Notes: generated by a model not told the origin, from the letters alone. A stretch of 64,000 bases of DNA from Edolisoma coerulescens (GCA_013397115.1 VWZW01004383.1:365735-429734); one strand, 5' to 3'. Shown: positions 37,339 through 51,323, numbered from the stretch's first letter. Made by a program: numbers and translations.

Positions 37339-38659
37339 GATTTTGGCAAGAGTTACAGAGGCAGGAAAAATAATTGCATGCTAAAATAGGGGGATGGTGT
37401 TTCCTGACCTCCCTTTGTAAAAAGCAGGAGAGTTGGGGGTTTTGTGTCAGTTTTTTTTCTTTTCTTTCTTGTTTGTATTTTTTTTTTTTTTAGTACTACT
37501 CAATGCATGTTGTGTAGTTTCCTTTTCAACGAAAAAAGATTTTTTTGAAGAAAATCAGCTAATGCTTGAAGAAACTAAATTTGTGTTTGTGGATTTTGGT
37601 GACACAAAAAATTCCTCAAACTTAATTTCCTGTGGAAAAATCAAGAGTTATCTTTTAAATCCATTTCTAAACATGACATTTTTCTTCCTCTTGTTTTTAC
37701 TTAGAAATTGGATATAGATTTGGATTATGTGACTTGATTAATTTTTTCATCTTTTTTTTTCTTGTCATATACTGTTATTAAAACATGTTGGTGCATGCAA
37801 TTAATCTAATTCTTCAAGATGAATAGTGGACTCTTGCTGACTTGAAAATTCTGGAGCTCAGGTTGACATTTAAGCTCTCTTCATTGATTGTATAGTGCTC
37901 TATGAGTAATTAACCCTAAATTTTTACTTACACATGTGGATTCCATATGTCCATTCATTTTAACTCGTTCTTTTTTGTGGTATGTGATACACCAGGTATT
38001 CCTTTTATATAGTGAATGCTTTAGTATTTCCATCAGTAAAAAGCTCTGGTCAAAGTTCTGCTCCGGTTTTGCAGGTAACTGGGCCTCACAGCTCTGTTTG
38101 GGACTCAAATATATTTTATGCCGATCTGCATTTAACTAATGTGTCTCTTTGTTCCACTGAAGCATTCAGAGTATCAACTCAATTTGTGATGCCTTCTGCC
38201 ATTAGTGTCCTTGGTGAGATATTGTTGAGACCAAAGGTCACTTTTGTGGAGCAAGTGTCCTATGTGCTGTGATGCTCTGGGCTACAGAATGTAAGAGGAA
38301 GGCATGGGGTGTATCTAAACAATAGGTACCTGACCTAAAAAGGCTAGACAAATCAACAGCTTTTTTTGTTTGAATGCAGAGACGAGGCATTTTTGCCAAT
38401 AAAAAGCCATTAGGTAAAAACTTGGAGTGCTTAAAGCGTAAGTTATGTTCTTGCTGTGAGTGTATAAAATCCTTCTGAATTAATGAATTAACACATGAAT
38501 GCTATTTCTCTTGTAATTTAATTAAGTAGCACTTAAGCATCATTGGTACTTGACATTTAGGTCCCAGTTTGTAGCAGCATCTGCTGTTAGGTTTGGGAAG
38601 CTCAGAATTTATGAGTAGCTTATGGCCTGATTTTTATATTTATCTTTAAATTAAAAAAA

Positions 38660-38763
38660 ATATATAGAAGTGTACATGTGCACACATATAGAACATATGT
38701 GTATGTATGTGTATATATATATATATATGTGTGTGTGTATATATATGTGTGTATATATATATG
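38660..38763. repeat. TA/TG compound microsatellite
   Basis: Alternating (TA)n and (TG)n runs, with TGTATG units, form about 100 bases of alternating purine-pyrimidine sequence. The + strand open frame starting here begins as a translation of the repeat. Confidence 0.9.
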
Positions 38764-40925
38764 GTCTCAGATATTTGTTTCCCTATCTGTAAATATCAGC
38801 CTTACCCTAACTGGCCATCCAGAATTATCAGTCACTTTTAGAGAAACACAGATTTGGGTCTTTGGCTCTGTTGCTCCCTGTCTGTGTGCACTGGAGAACC
38901 GCCCTGTAAGCTGGCCCCGCAGTTGCTTCTTCTGTCTCCATTTATGCCAGGTATGTAAGCACAAGCCTCATGTTAAGCATGTTTAAGAGATCTTGTTGAT
39001 TACAACGGGAGTGCTCCCACAGCTTATAGCTGTGCAAATGTTTACATACCTGGCCTGCTCTGGTCCTATATAAAGATCTGTCTCCTTTTCCCTGCAAAGC
39101 CTTTTCTGTCTGCTGCTTTGAAATTTCCCATGCTTTATGCTTTCCCCTAGTTGGAAGGAGGCTGCCCAGATCCTTACTAGGAGAAGTCCTTGTGTCAGAG
39201 GTTTGAAGACTGCAGCTCGCTGAGAATTTAAAGGCCGGTTGAAACAACAATCCATGCCTCAGTAAACAAGCACATGCTGGTAATGAGCTTCATGTTACTG
39301 GACAGGCTTTTGCCAGTGTCATGTCTGTGAGGGTTCCCCGAGCTTCTTTTTTTGGTTTGTCCCTTATTTCCTTGCTGTCCCAGAGAACAGCCTCAAGTAT
39401 GGATCTGTTCCAGCTCCTGAATATTCTGGAATTATTTAATCACAGTAACTACATACTTAAAAAGACAAAATAGACTTTGCGTGCATCACTGTGGTTCACA
39501 AAGAAGGTTGAATGTTGGGGCCATATGCATAAACACCTCTACTTGCAATGGACATTCATATATGTGAATAGGAATATGTGTGTATAGTATATATATAAAA
39601 TGAATGTACGCATACAAAGGTATCATCCTTTCAAATAGGTTTTCTTTCCAGAAGCTACAATAACAGGAAGACCATGGAGAGGAATAACTTGCTGTTTGTT
39701 CCAGGGTGTGAGCGCTTTTGCATTGGTGAAAAACAGGCCTGGCCTTCAGTCAGTCATTCCTTCACTTGTTCTGTTTGCTTGACGATTACATTGTTGTTCC
39801 ATAGAAGGAAAAATAACCTCTGAAAAGAGTCTTTTTTGGGCTCAAAAGATTTATGCTCTGCTTTGTTGATGTTTTGCACTAGCACTTATGTCAGTCCCGC
39901 TCTTAAACTGAATGTGGTAATGATCCTTTGATACATCTTAAAGTGACTATTGCTAGCTCAGACTTTAAAAAAAAGAAGTACATGAGTAATAGCTGTACGG
40001 GCTTAAAAAAAGTACCTTGCTGTATATGTGCTGTAATAGAATATGCAGTCAATGTTTACTTTCTATCAAGCAAATTTGGGGTGCAATAGACTTTTATGAA
40101 CCCAACAGTCATTTTAATGCCTGTGATACTGCCCCGTGTCTATGATGAAGGCCCTGATTCTGCTAAGCAGCTGGATAGGAGCTCACTTTGGCTCTTTTGT
40201 GCTTGTCAGAGTACTGAAATGCCAAGAACTGGCACTCAGTGATTTTATGTCCCAGAGTTAATGGCACGTGGAAGTGGCAGGCATATCCTTATTTCCAGAG
40301 TTCCCCTTGAAATACAGTGTTGGGACCATATCTGTTCTGGAAGTGTCAGTGATAGTGGCTGCAAGCAGTGGTATGATGGTAAGAAGACCTTGAGGAAGAT
40401 GCCAGGTGAGACCACGCATCCACAATGGGTAATCAGGCCTTCCAGAGTGCCACAATTACTGTTAAAGATGTTTAGAGCTTGTGCTTAATTGATGTTCATG
40501 TGGTGTTTGTTGTATTCTCCAAACCCACAGTGCGCTACTGAGAATGGTGGATTCAGTAGCATGGGAGTTTCTTAAAGGTTTTGTATCACTTCAGCCATGT
40601 CAGCAGCCCTGGTGGATAGTTTTCCCTTCTATTGTACACAGTAACTAGTCTGTACTGGGAATTGAGCTGTCTCTCAATTTATTTTTAAAATTACGGTGTG
40701 TTCACGGTTAAAGGAATATCCAGAGGCATTCCTTTAGAGCAATTCTTATGCTTGCAATGGAAAACTGGCACCCTGAGTTTTGTGGTGGGAGATTGCTATG
40801 GAGGAGCTGTCTTTTGAAGTGTTACAAATGCTTCCAGCATACAAGTGCAACTCAGCTTCACTGGGACCTAATGCTTTGGAATAAGCCTGCACATGGGGCT
40901 GCACGTGGATAGGGCCAACAGGGAA

Positions 40926-40951
40926 ACATTACATGAACATTACATGAACAT
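40926..40951. repeat. 11-bp tandem repeat, ~2.3 copies
   Basis: The unit ACATTACATGA occurs twice in tandem, followed by a partial third copy. Confidence 0.85.
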
Positions 40952-41817
40952 GTAGTGACAGCTTCAATCTCTTTCAAGGGACAACACCCATCCTGTTGGT
41001 AGACAGCTACAGCAACATCTGACAGGTCAGAGCTAAAAAAAAAAAATATACTGCAGCTGTACTACAGGTATCCTATATGACCTTGAGCAAGCTTAAGTCA
41101 CTACCTGATTTGGGTCTGTATTACTAGAAGCAAGAAAAATATCTCCTGTATCTCCTATGTTTATACGGTGAGTGATTCGGGATGGAACGCTCTCACTATA
41201 CCACTGTGCAGCACATAACACAGGGGAGTTTTAAGCAACTAATATAAATAATAGAAGTTCTTCTTTCAGCTCAAGGGATAACAAAACCTTTAGAAATCTA
41301 GCTTGTTTAAATGAAGATAAACAGATTTGATTTGGTATGATAACTATTGGTGTGGCAACTATCTGTCACTACTGCTGCAAAGCAGAGTCTTTCATCTGTG
41401 TGGAAAAACATAAAAATAAAGGGTTATTAAGACTATTATTCGAGCCTTAGACTGCTTTTTTGGTATACTTCTTTTAAACCAGCATCCATACCCCTGACAC
41501 GCTATTCAACCTTCTTGCCCCTTGCAAGACAAAGAACACTAGGAAACTGAGCCCACTTACAGTAAATTGGACATCCCAAGAATCCCTGGTGCCTCCCTTC
41601 CCTTCCTGCTTTGGTCTTGTTCTATTGAGAAAAGGAAAACCAATATTGTTTTATGCACTGTTATCAGATATGTACACTTACTTAAAAGGTATGGTCAATT
41701 TTTACTGAGCCTGTATTTATCATCTGACCACGTTTAGGTTCTTTATCGCAATGCCTTTTAAAACAAAATACATCCTCATAACAAACCACAACTTGGAAGC
41801 TTTCAATGCAAAACCCG

Positions 41818-42702
41818 ATTATGGTAGAATGGTTTGGGTTGGAAGAGACCTTTAAAGGTCATCTAGTGCAACCCTCTCACAATGAGCAGAGACATCCTTA
41901 ACTTGGTGAGGTTGCTCTGTCCAACCTGACCTTTGGTGTTTCCAGGGATGGGGTATCTGCCACCTCTCTGGGCAACCTATCTCAGTCTTTCACCATCCTC
42001 ATTATAAAAAATTTTTTCAGTACATCTAGTCTGAATCTACCCTAGTTTAGTCTAAAACAGTAGTCCCTTGTCTCTCTAAAATGGTTGTCCCTTGTCCCTT
42101 TGAAACATGCCCTAATAAAAGGTCAGTCGTCTTTCTTAAAAGCCTTTAAGTATTGAAAGGCTGAAATAAGGTCTCCCTGGGGCCTTCTCTGCTCCAGGCT
42201 GGGCAACCACAACTCACAGCCTTTCCTTGCAGGAGAGGTGCTCCAGCCCTCTGATAGTCTTCACTGGGAAGAGGTGAGTCAGGTCCGCTGTCTTTCCTAT
42301 ACTGAGGACCTCAGAGTTGGATGCAGCACTCCAGGTGGGATCTCATAAGAGCAGAGTAGAATGGCAGAAGCACCTCTCTCACCCTGCTGGCCAAAATGAT
42401 TTTGATGTAGCCCAGGACACGGCTGGATTTCTGGGCTGCAAGCCCACATTGCCAGGTCATGTACAGGTGTTCTTCCCCCAGCAAGTCCTCAAGTCCTTCT
42501 CCTCAGAACTGCTCTCAATCTCTTTATCCCCCAGCCTACAACAATGCCGGGGGTTGCCCTGACCCAAGTTGAGGACCTTGCACTGGGCCTTGTTGAGCAT
42601 TGAGGTTCATGTGATCGCGCTTCTTGAGCTTATCCAGGGTGCCATAAGTGGCATCCTGTCCCTCAGCCATGTCAACTGCACCATTCAGCATGGTGTCATC
42701 AT
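41818..42702 (-). mobile_element. CR1 LINE, 5'-truncated, about 885 bp
   Basis: The + strand starts with AGAATGGTTTGGGTTGGAAG and CATCTAGTGCAACCC, the reverse complement of a CR1 3' UTR. It continues through the region complementary to the C-terminal part of CR1 reverse transcriptase (antisense landmarks CTCCAGGCTGGGCAACC, GGAGAGGTGCTCCAGCCCTC, GGACCTTGCACTGGGCCTTG) and stops near GGTGTCATC at 42702. The coding part is broken by substitutions and indels, so it is not functional. Both ends look like ordinary LINE 5' truncation. Open frames on either strand here are antisense shadows. Confidence 0.92.
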
Positions 42703-43943
42703 TTCAAAGGAGAGGTTTTACCCAATAGGTGGCCATAATTTAAAGTAGCCATAATACAAAGTACCTAGTACCTGGATTCAGATTCTGCTCTTTTCAGTGG
42801 AGATGCCCATAAGCTGAGTGATAGATGATGTAGTTGAACGCATTTCTAACCTTCTAGGAAGTTTGGCTCTTGTAAGTGCTGCTTAACCAACTATAACCTT
42901 GGTGCTGCAAAAACTCCACACTTCGTGGCAGTGATCTGTGCCATAGCTATAGTTTTTGAGTTGCAAATGTGGTTTGGTAGAGGAGGAAGAGGTTGGCAAA
43001 GCTGTTTGGTGAATCACAATAAGATAGAGTGGAACAAGTCCCAGAGATCAGATTAGCTCAGAATCTGAACCTTCTTCAGCAAGCACATTAAAATACTTCA
43101 ATAGCATTTTTATCTCTTAACAAAATTTTTATAAAACTTGGCTGAATATCAGTAACAACTGCTTAGTGTGATTTAGAATCAGGACTTTTTGGTGTTTGTA
43201 GTTGTTGTTTGGTATAGGTTTTTTATTATTTTATTTGTTTGTTTTTGAGGGGAGGATGGTGTCCCCCTAAGATGAGAGAGGAAAGTTGAAGGACACTATA
43301 AATCTCACACAAGACTTTCACTGTCTAATCCATGGAGGGTAAAGCATATATTCTCAGCCACCTGACAATAAAAGCCCCAAAAAACTTTGATTTTATTGGC
43401 TCTAAGGAGATGAAAAAGCAAATGCCTATTTTTCCCAGATGGAAATTTACACTTCAAGCCATGATGGTAGGCATGTTGAGGGGTTTTGGGGTTTCTTTTG
43501 TAAGGTTTTGTTTTCGGGAATAAAGACTGTACAAGAGATTCTGAGACTTTATCTATGTGTTTAAGAAGGATGAATGAAAACAAGGATGAATAAAAAAAAG
43601 ATACCAATGTATACATTTTGAATTCTTGCATCTCATTACTTTAATCTTTTGTCAGGATTTTGTGGAAATTTCTCATGTTGGAATGTTGAGTTTCCAAATT
43701 TTTATTAGTATTTTTTCAGAGGTTCTTTACAGGGGAACTGAGCATCCAGATTTGAAAGTATCTTTGAAATATCCATTCCTTCGGGATTTCTGTAGTGTTT
43801 CAACTTTCGGTGTAGATGACTGCCAAGTATTTATGTTGTGTTAGAGAGTATCTTCAAAGAAATATCAGCTGCTGCTGGGACAATATAAAGTGAAATTCAT
43901 ATGACTCAACTAACATTTCCCCAAATTTACTGAAACCAATAAA

Positions 43944-43964
43944 ACAAGCAAGCAAGCAAGCAAA
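43944..43964. repeat. (AAGC)n microsatellite
   Basis: About five AAGC units followed by CAAACAAAAA. Confidence 0.9.
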
Positions 43965-44894
43965 CAAAAAATCAAACCCTGAAACAACATCCATACAAAC
44001 CCTCCAAAAAGTTACAGGGCATTTTAAATAAAAAGGAGAATCTGTAAGTTTGATGTGCTGACTGTTTCTGGGAGAAGTTCTTATAGTGAAGATCATCTCT
44101 GGTTCAAGATTACGAGTTCTGATTTCATCCAAATCTGGGATGTTAAACTTCTTATTTTACTGAAAGGTAAGTGTGGAAACCCACCAAATTTTTATTTTAT
44201 TTAGTAACAGGATAAATACTCTCAGAACTAGTGAGGAGGTTGAGTTATTTGACCTAAAAGGACCCAAACAGGATTTCTTACATAAAGGTATCATTTTTTA
44301 TCACTACAAACTATTGGTCATTAAATTTAATTGTAAGGTTTCTGTTCACTACATATAAAAAAGTACATGTAGATGAACAGTTGTGTGTAATCACTAAAAG
44401 CATATCAAACAGTAATATTTTAGTGTACAGATTGTATTTATAAGACGGGGAAGCTGGTTGCTACCCTCAACATCGAACCTGTGTGCAAAAGTTCTGCTTG
44501 CTGTGTTCTTATGACAGCTACCAGATTAATCTTTTCATTAATAATTTGTTCCTGCTGTTCTGTTGGTCACTGCTCTCTTAGGTGCTCTGTTCATGTGTAT
44601 TTGTAGGATATTGAACCGCCTTCTAGTGCTGTGGCAGTGCAAAGTTCCTGTTAAGCTGCACTTACCATCCTACTTGATTGGATGGGTGAATCTAGGACCT
44701 GAACTTCAAGATGAACTGTATCTGACATATATTGTCAGTGATTTGGTGATGCAGCAACAAATTCTGTATTTCTTGTGTGATGGTTTCAAGTGTACTTTTC
44801 TTTTAAGAATAAAAAATGAGAAAGTTAAATATTTGTGCTACTCAGTGATGTGTGGGTAAAATATTAAAGGAATGTTGTAATTGAAAGTTAGATT

Positions 44895-44923
44895 TTCTTT
44901 AAAGACTTTTGGACTTTAAAGAA
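44895..44923. repeat. Inverted repeat, 10-bp arms, 9-base loop
   Basis: TTCTTTAAAG (44895-44904) and CTTTAAAGAA (44914-44923) are exact reverse complements. An overlapping alternative stem, GGACTT/AAGTCC, begins at 44911. Confidence 0.8.
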
Positions 44924-46929
44924 GTCCAAGCATGTGAAGGTAACAAGGCAACCAAGGCCCAGATGATGTTTTTATTTCTACCTTAACCTGATATATTAAT
45001 TTTTCTGCCATTATAATAGCTATAAATATCTGTTCTGCAGGCCGCTGACAGTTCTTCTGGTATTGCAAATTTGGCAATGTGAGCAAGTGAGTGGGAATCT
45101 ATGGGTTTGGGTTATTAAAATGTGCGAATGCTTTCTGAACCTTAAGGACAAAGAGATGTGTTACACTTTGAGGAAGTGACCTGTATATGTGAGTGAGGAT
45201 GGTGGCATATTTGTACAGGAAATTCAATGGGAAGGACAAGGAAGGATTTTTAACTTGTGACCCAATCTAGCTCCAGCTGGTAGTACAGTATCCCTTTTTT
45301 AGGGTAATATGAGTATTGCACCCTTCATGAAAGGGAAAGGAAGGTGCTTCAGTACTTCTACAGCTCTTTCTCCTAAATCTGTGCCTAGCAAAAAGCAAGG
45401 ATAATGATGGATGGGCATGTGCATCTATGGAAAAGTAAGAGCACAAATGTGGCAGGAGCCACAACTGCTCTCGGGGTGGTCAAGGCAATATATGCGAGTT
45501 GAAATAGAGAGAAGAGAAAATGGACCACAGATAGTTAGATCACATCAAGTAATGCTGATAACTTTTAACTTACAGTGCCTTACTACTGCTTGTTGTTGTG
45601 TTATCTCGTCTACTCTTAGCTGTTTAATTTATCTATTCTCTTAGTACCGTAGGCTGATGTCATCTTGTTGCCTAATGCATCCCCTGGTGAGCTCCCTAAG
45701 AAGCATCCTTGGTTGGCACCACAGGAAAAAAACAACATTAAGAAGAAACATTTTGAGGATGCTATTAATACATTTTTATTCTTAAAACATGTTCTGTAAA
45801 GGTTAGTGGCTGAGGATTCTTGAACAAATACTAATTCAGGGTAAATGCTCATCAGAGCTGTAGTATGTGGGCAGCTACGCATTGTCACCAAGAGATTACC
45901 TCTTTGGGTACTGGCTTCAGGACCACTTCTGGAGAGGGGAAAGATAAAATTAAGAGCAAGACCAAATGCTTCAGGGCCTTGAGGAGCAGTGGGGTGCAGA
46001 GAGGAGAGAGGGATGCACCCATCAATAACACTCAGGTTTATCCTGCTGCCATAGCACCACCGTGTATGTGCGCATGTTACCTGCTGCTCCACTCCTACTG
46101 CATGGCTGTCACAGCTGGTGAGAGCAACACAAACAGCACACTGCCTACTGCTCTGGGATTTCTGTTCTGTTTGACTGATTTTTATTTTGGCACAGACTGG
46201 TTGAGAGTGGAAGAGAATGGCTGTAACTTAGCTGTGGCTTGAAGAGAAGCATGCTGGAAGGCTGGGCAGCACTAGTGCAGCCTTGGAAATGTTGGTGTGA
46301 CAGCAAAAGGTTCACCAGCCTCCAGCACATCCGTCGTGCTCTGCTGTGCAGGGGCAGCAGTGGTAGGAAGAGACAGTGGGCCAAACTATCCCTGTCTAAA
46401 TCTGTGGATGTGGATGGATACATCAAGACTAATATCTGAGGCAACTTCATATTTCTCTGGTTTCAAAATATAAGCAGATGCCTGGACAGAGAGCCTCTTC
46501 CTGTTAGGGCTGGGGGAGGCTGGGGGAGGAGAAAAGATCAACCTTGGTGGAGCATCTCACTTTCTTGTTTCTTAATGGTCAGCATTCACCTTAAAAATGA
46601 GATGTTGCACACATGCCAGTGAAAATTCCCTCTTCAACCTATTAGGAAATTGGAGTGCTGAGGACTGGAAAGACCCCCTTAACTTAATGCTTACCTAACT
46701 GTGCTGCTGCTGCTGTGTGGCTGAGTTTTGGGCTAAAACTTCATGGTTAACTCTGTCCATCTTATTCTACCTAGTGACATGATGATGTGACAGAGGTGAA
46801 ACTGCAGAGAAGTCAAATATGTCAAGCAAGGCACTGGTACCATTGTACAGGACACTGGAAAGCATTTCTTGAATATTACATACTTTAAAATAACTGTGTA
46901 AAAGTTGAAATAAAACTGGAACATATGGA

Positions 46930-47225
46930 AAGTCTAGTGTGGATATTAAAAGATTGAAAAGCCTATCTTATGGGAAGGAACTAGAAGAGATTGGCTTGTT
47001 TAGTTTAGCAAAATAGAGTTGAGAGACTATTTGACAGCACTCTATAAATACATCCAGGGCTAAATGCCAGAGAGGGGAAAAAGCTATTTAAACCCAAGAG
47101 CAATATTTGCATAAGAACAAGTGGGCATAAACTTGGCCCTGAATAGGATTAAAATGGAAATCAGATGATTTCTACCCTTCAGTATAGTGAGGTCATAAAA
47201 CCGCCTCCCAGTAGGAGCAACAAGG
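46930..47225 (+). mobile_element. Ancient CR1-type LINE fragment (reverse transcriptase C-terminal region)
   Basis: The + strand carries in order the landmarks of the end of a CR1-like reverse transcriptase ORF: a LACLV..NRVERLF-like segment (standing for L-GLFSL-KRRLRGD), a tyrosine/isoleucine-rich IHPGLNAREG motif, LFKPKSNICIRTSGHKLA, a KMEIR motif and a NRLPVGA motif. Several stops and frame breaks show that it is long dead. It is much more diverged than the other CR1 copies and lacks the young octamer end, suggesting an old subfamily. Confidence 0.8.
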
Positions 47226-48693
47226 GCACGCAGTACGTTTTGTAGACAAAGAGAGGGACTATGTTCTACAGTGCCCACAGTGACCCAAATTTCATGGCTA
47301 CACAGTTTCATTCTGGTCCTGTGTGTTCCTAAGCACTTGCACTGGTGCAGCAGTGACAGACACGTTCTGCTGTTGCTGGTCGTCCCCTGACATGAGAAGA
47401 ACCTTCTCCTGCCAAAAATGCAGCACTGGTGATAAATTACATAAAGAGTGTCTTTTTTAATGGTCTGGGGAAGTTTCCTGCACCTCTTGCACCTGTGCTT
47501 GTAACTCCGTTGATGCCAAAATGCCTGTTTATATCTTAGGAACTTCCATATCAGTAAGATTCCTCCTGTAAGGAAGGGATGCAGGATTAGGCTTTTAATT
47601 GTGTAACCTCAAGGAGGAAAAGTAGCTTCCCTGACTGAAAATGGCAGAAGTATCTCAAAAGTAACACTACAGAGAAGAATTTTTTTTTTTTATAATTAAA
47701 ATGACTTTTTTAATTGTTGCTAAAAAATCATATGACCTTTAAAGCTGATGCTCACAATTAAGCATTTCTTTCTACACTGCAGTTAGACTAACACTGTAGT
47801 GCACACTTAACAGATGAAGAAACCAGAGCAATTTTGGGATTTGGAGGTTGGCATGATGATGTCAAGATGCCGGGCTTTTGGTTTTCAATTGCAGGGTCTG
47901 CCTCTTGCACCGTTCATCCTCTTGAATGACAGCACCCATAAAACCTAACTTTCTGTTTTTACCCACTATTTCCTGTCACTAATTTAATTTGGAATCCTTG
48001 GCTTTTGAGCTGAAATTTTACAGGCTTGTTCCTTTATTTGTCAGTGATATTTTAGGCACTTCTCTCTTTCCTAAAACTCAAAAAGTAAATGCCTGCAAAC
48101 TTGGTGGTGGACCTCTCTATTGCAGAAAGAGCTGAGGAAAAAAAGCTGAAGCAGGCACAGAAATAGCCTCCTGGGAAGCAGATTGACACGTAGTACTTTG
48201 GTAGCTTTGATTTGAGTTAGATGTAACTTGCTGAAATTTGTACTCTGTGCACAAAGGTACTTTCTGTACTGGGAGTTAATCTGGCAAAATGCATAGCTAA
48301 AGACAACCTTAAAAAAGATTGCAGTGGTACTCAGTCAGCGGTATGTCAATTATAGTAATTTTCCCTGGGTTTTGATTGCTTTTCCTTGCACATCATACAT
48401 TCCTTCAATGTAGGATAGGCAATGTATCTTGTCTTCACGTTGTCCATGGTGTGCTACTGTGTTGTGCCATCGATGGACCTCCGTAAGGAAAAGGTACAAC
48501 ATTTCTGCTGGAGAACATTGCCCTGACCAAGTGAAAAAAACATTTCTGGTGCTGACCTTCATCGTTAACCTTGCTTTTCATGCATTTCCCCCACAGCATG
48601 GTGTTAAGAAAAAGGGAAGCTCTTGAATGCTCCTTAGGGGTCTGTGATGAAGGCTTTTCTATGTATATAAGGTTCTCCCAAAAATTAGTTTTG

Positions 48694-48710
48694 GAAGTCT
48701 TCAAGACTTC
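48694..48710. repeat. 17-bp palindrome with one central base
   Basis: GAAGTCTT and AAGACTTC flank a single C. Perfect arms of 8 bp. Confidence 0.75.
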
Positions 48711-51281
48711 ACATATTGGGCTGAATGCCAGTTGGGTTTTAATTAAAGAAAGAGAATTGAGTAAGCCTCTTTCAACATGTTTTAAATAAAAAGTGTTACT
48801 TGGGAAATGCAGAATTCCTTCAACATTTTTGAAAAATATTTTCTTATGCTTTGTTTAAAACAAGACTGTTAAAAAAAGAAACAACAAACAAAACTCTGAC
48901 AGACACATCTTAAATAACCAAAATGGTTTAAAAAGAAAAATAAATCCAAGTAAAATGGAATTACATTTGGAGGAGAGGTATCAAACTAGTTTGAGAGCTC
49001 GTATTAACTTTTTTTTTTAGTTAAGAAAGTCTGTTTGTCCAGCACTACTGCTTGGTGATTCAACTTCCATCATTCAGAGCAAGCCTTTTTCCTTCTTAGG
49101 ACTTTAAATGATATAAAATTACATACATCCACGCATTTACATTACAGCTGTCACCATGCTTTCTTGTCAGCATCACATTGTCATTTAACATATTTGGAGG
49201 AGGAAAGGGAGTTTGTTTATGATTTCAGCAGAAAAGTATTTTGTCTTATGCTTTCTTTCTTTCCAGGAAAGAAAAAAAGCCACAAAACCTTTAAATTCTT
49301 TCTGATGTTTAAAGAATCAAAAAGCTGTATCTTGGGAGAGTACAAACATACCTAATTACCATTTTCCATAGGGCCCATGTCTGATTCACAGCACCTAAAT
49401 TCTTACAGTAATCCAACTTCCAAGTGGTTTTTTTCCTACATAAGAACAGAAAATGAAATGAGATAAATTTCAGATTAGCAGATGGCAAATACTTAGCAGC
49501 CTATGTGAAATAATTTTTTTGGTATTAGTCCAGTTGCAGGCGGATGGATGTCCTCATCCCCAAACCTGCCATAACAAATTGCTAAGAAAGCTGAATACTG
49601 ACTCATTTACCACCTACTTTGGAGAGTTGTTCCCAAAGTCAAAGATAAGATAAATTTTGGAGGGGTAGTCTGGGGATGTCCACAGACATCTTCATTACCC
49701 ATGTTTTCCCTTTCTGTAAATAAACAGAAGCCTTCAGTCTCTATGGCTGTCAGCGTAGCACCCCTCACAAGCCTTAAAATTCATCTTAAATAAAAAGAAA
49801 AAGCTACTATGTAGGCACAACAAAATTTACTATAAACGGGTCTTAAGTACATAATTACATGATAGACCCAAATGGCTCCAGAAGAGTTGCTCCAGGCTAT
49901 TGTGTAAGCAATATTCCTTTGAGAAATATATAAATACATGTAATTCAGTATATAATACACACGTTAAAAAACTACCTAATTACATATTTTCCCAGGAGAA
50001 TGAAAAGGCTCCGAAAGAGCTACTCTAGCCTCTCCAGTACACAATGTGTGTTTTATAACCTTTCATGAATCTCTTCCATTCTTTTTCCGTTAGGAGGGGA
50101 AAAAAACAGTAAGGAAATTAAATACAAAACACCTACTGTACATTTAATTTAGAGGACAAAATGCAATGTTGAAATATCATTAAGGGTGTGACGCAAAGCA
50201 GGGAAAGCCAGGAAATTGAGTGTAAAGGCTGTTACTCCATCCTTAACTCACGTCATTTATATAATGTTTCAGGCCACTGTTCTGTAATGGCAGATTTTAA
50301 ATTTCATCACTTAGACCAGGGTTGTGGCCTATCTACACTTAGAGGTAATTAGGTGGTTTATACTGCTGGAATACCTGCCTACTCCTAATGTATTTATTTA
50401 TGTGCAGGCATGTACGCATATGTTTTTAGGACCTTTTTATTTAAACCATCTTCTTTCTTTCCTTGTGCTGAAATTGCTCTGGCACTTTCATTTGCCTGAG
50501 AATATGTTAATGTGTGCCAATGTGATGAAGAGAAAGAAAGAAATGAGTTTTGCCTTTGACTGGTGGTGGTGAGATCTGTGGTTACTCTGGGGATATGCGC
50601 TGAAGTCTGAATCCAGCTTTGGAGGGAATCCTGCTGCCCAGATTTACAAGCCCCCTTTACTGGCTGGCAGTTTTGTTAGTGCAGGGGAGTGGATGTCCTA
50701 GAGAGAGAGACCACATCACAAGTGCAGTGCTGGGATCCCTATGGGGATGGTGAGACCCTGCTGTGCAGGCTCTGAGCTGCATGCTCCCTCTGCAAAGAGG
50801 CAGCCTGGAGAGGGTAGTGATGGTCTGATATGTTCATAGCAACCTGGGTTACTAAGTAGATTGTCATAAACACTGTTTTCCTTTAGAGTAAAAATATAAT
50901 TTGTTCCCTCTCTTTTGCATCATTCCTGGAAAACAAACAAAATAGTACATACACATTTTATCATTAGAAGGACATGCTACATGCAAGTGTATTTCATAGT
51001 ACTGTATATTAATTTCACCACAGAACCCATTAGAATATGCTGCCATTTGCTTCATCTGTTCTGGATTTGTGAATACTGTTCGTAAAAATCATACTGTGGG
51101 GTATCTATGTTTATCCCAAGTGCTGGCCCAGGCAGAACAACAGGATTACAGAAGACAGATCAGTTTTCCATTCTTATTAAAATGTTCAGAGTTTTCTTTT
51201 TTTTTCTTATTTTTTTTATTTTATTGTATTAAATAGATGTGTTCTCTTCATGGGAGTGAATCCAAGGCCTTTCCAAACAAC

Positions 51282-51283
51282 AT

Positions 51284-51318
<35 letters not shown>

Positions 51319-51323
51319 TTTTT
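51282..51323. repeat. (ATTT)n microsatellite
   Basis: About ten uninterrupted ATTT units. Such a pure array is likely to vary in length between individuals. Confidence 0.95.

Larger units (their letters stand above)
25159..41817. other. Intergenic region downstream of SUGCT, no gene seen
   Basis: About 16.7 kb without a recognisable coding exon, RNA gene or young mobile element. Contents listed separately are tandem duplications, a purine tract, a TA/TG-rich microsatellite, palindromes and possible ancient repeat relics. Open frames are at most about 108 codons, overlap on both strands, and show no domain. Confidence 0.65.

Noticed and set aside
37433..37717. Possible exon after the T-rich acceptor-like sequence ending TAG at 37493
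   Set aside because: The polypyrimidine tract looks good, but the open frame after it has no recognisable protein, and no donor or partner exon was found.
38678..38986. 102-codon + strand open frame with YVYVCVYIYIY-like start
   Set aside because: The N-terminal part is translated TA/TG microsatellite, and the rest matches no family.
42317..42562. 81-codon + strand open frame
   Set aside because: It is antisense to the CR1 copy at 41818-42702.
45616..46092. 158-codon open frame on the minus strand, a long one for the window
   Set aside because: No recognisable domain or signal peptide. It is overlapped by a 125-codon frame on the other strand, and no splice or promoter context was seen. 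In 64 kb of vertebrate DNA an open frame of this size can occur by chance.
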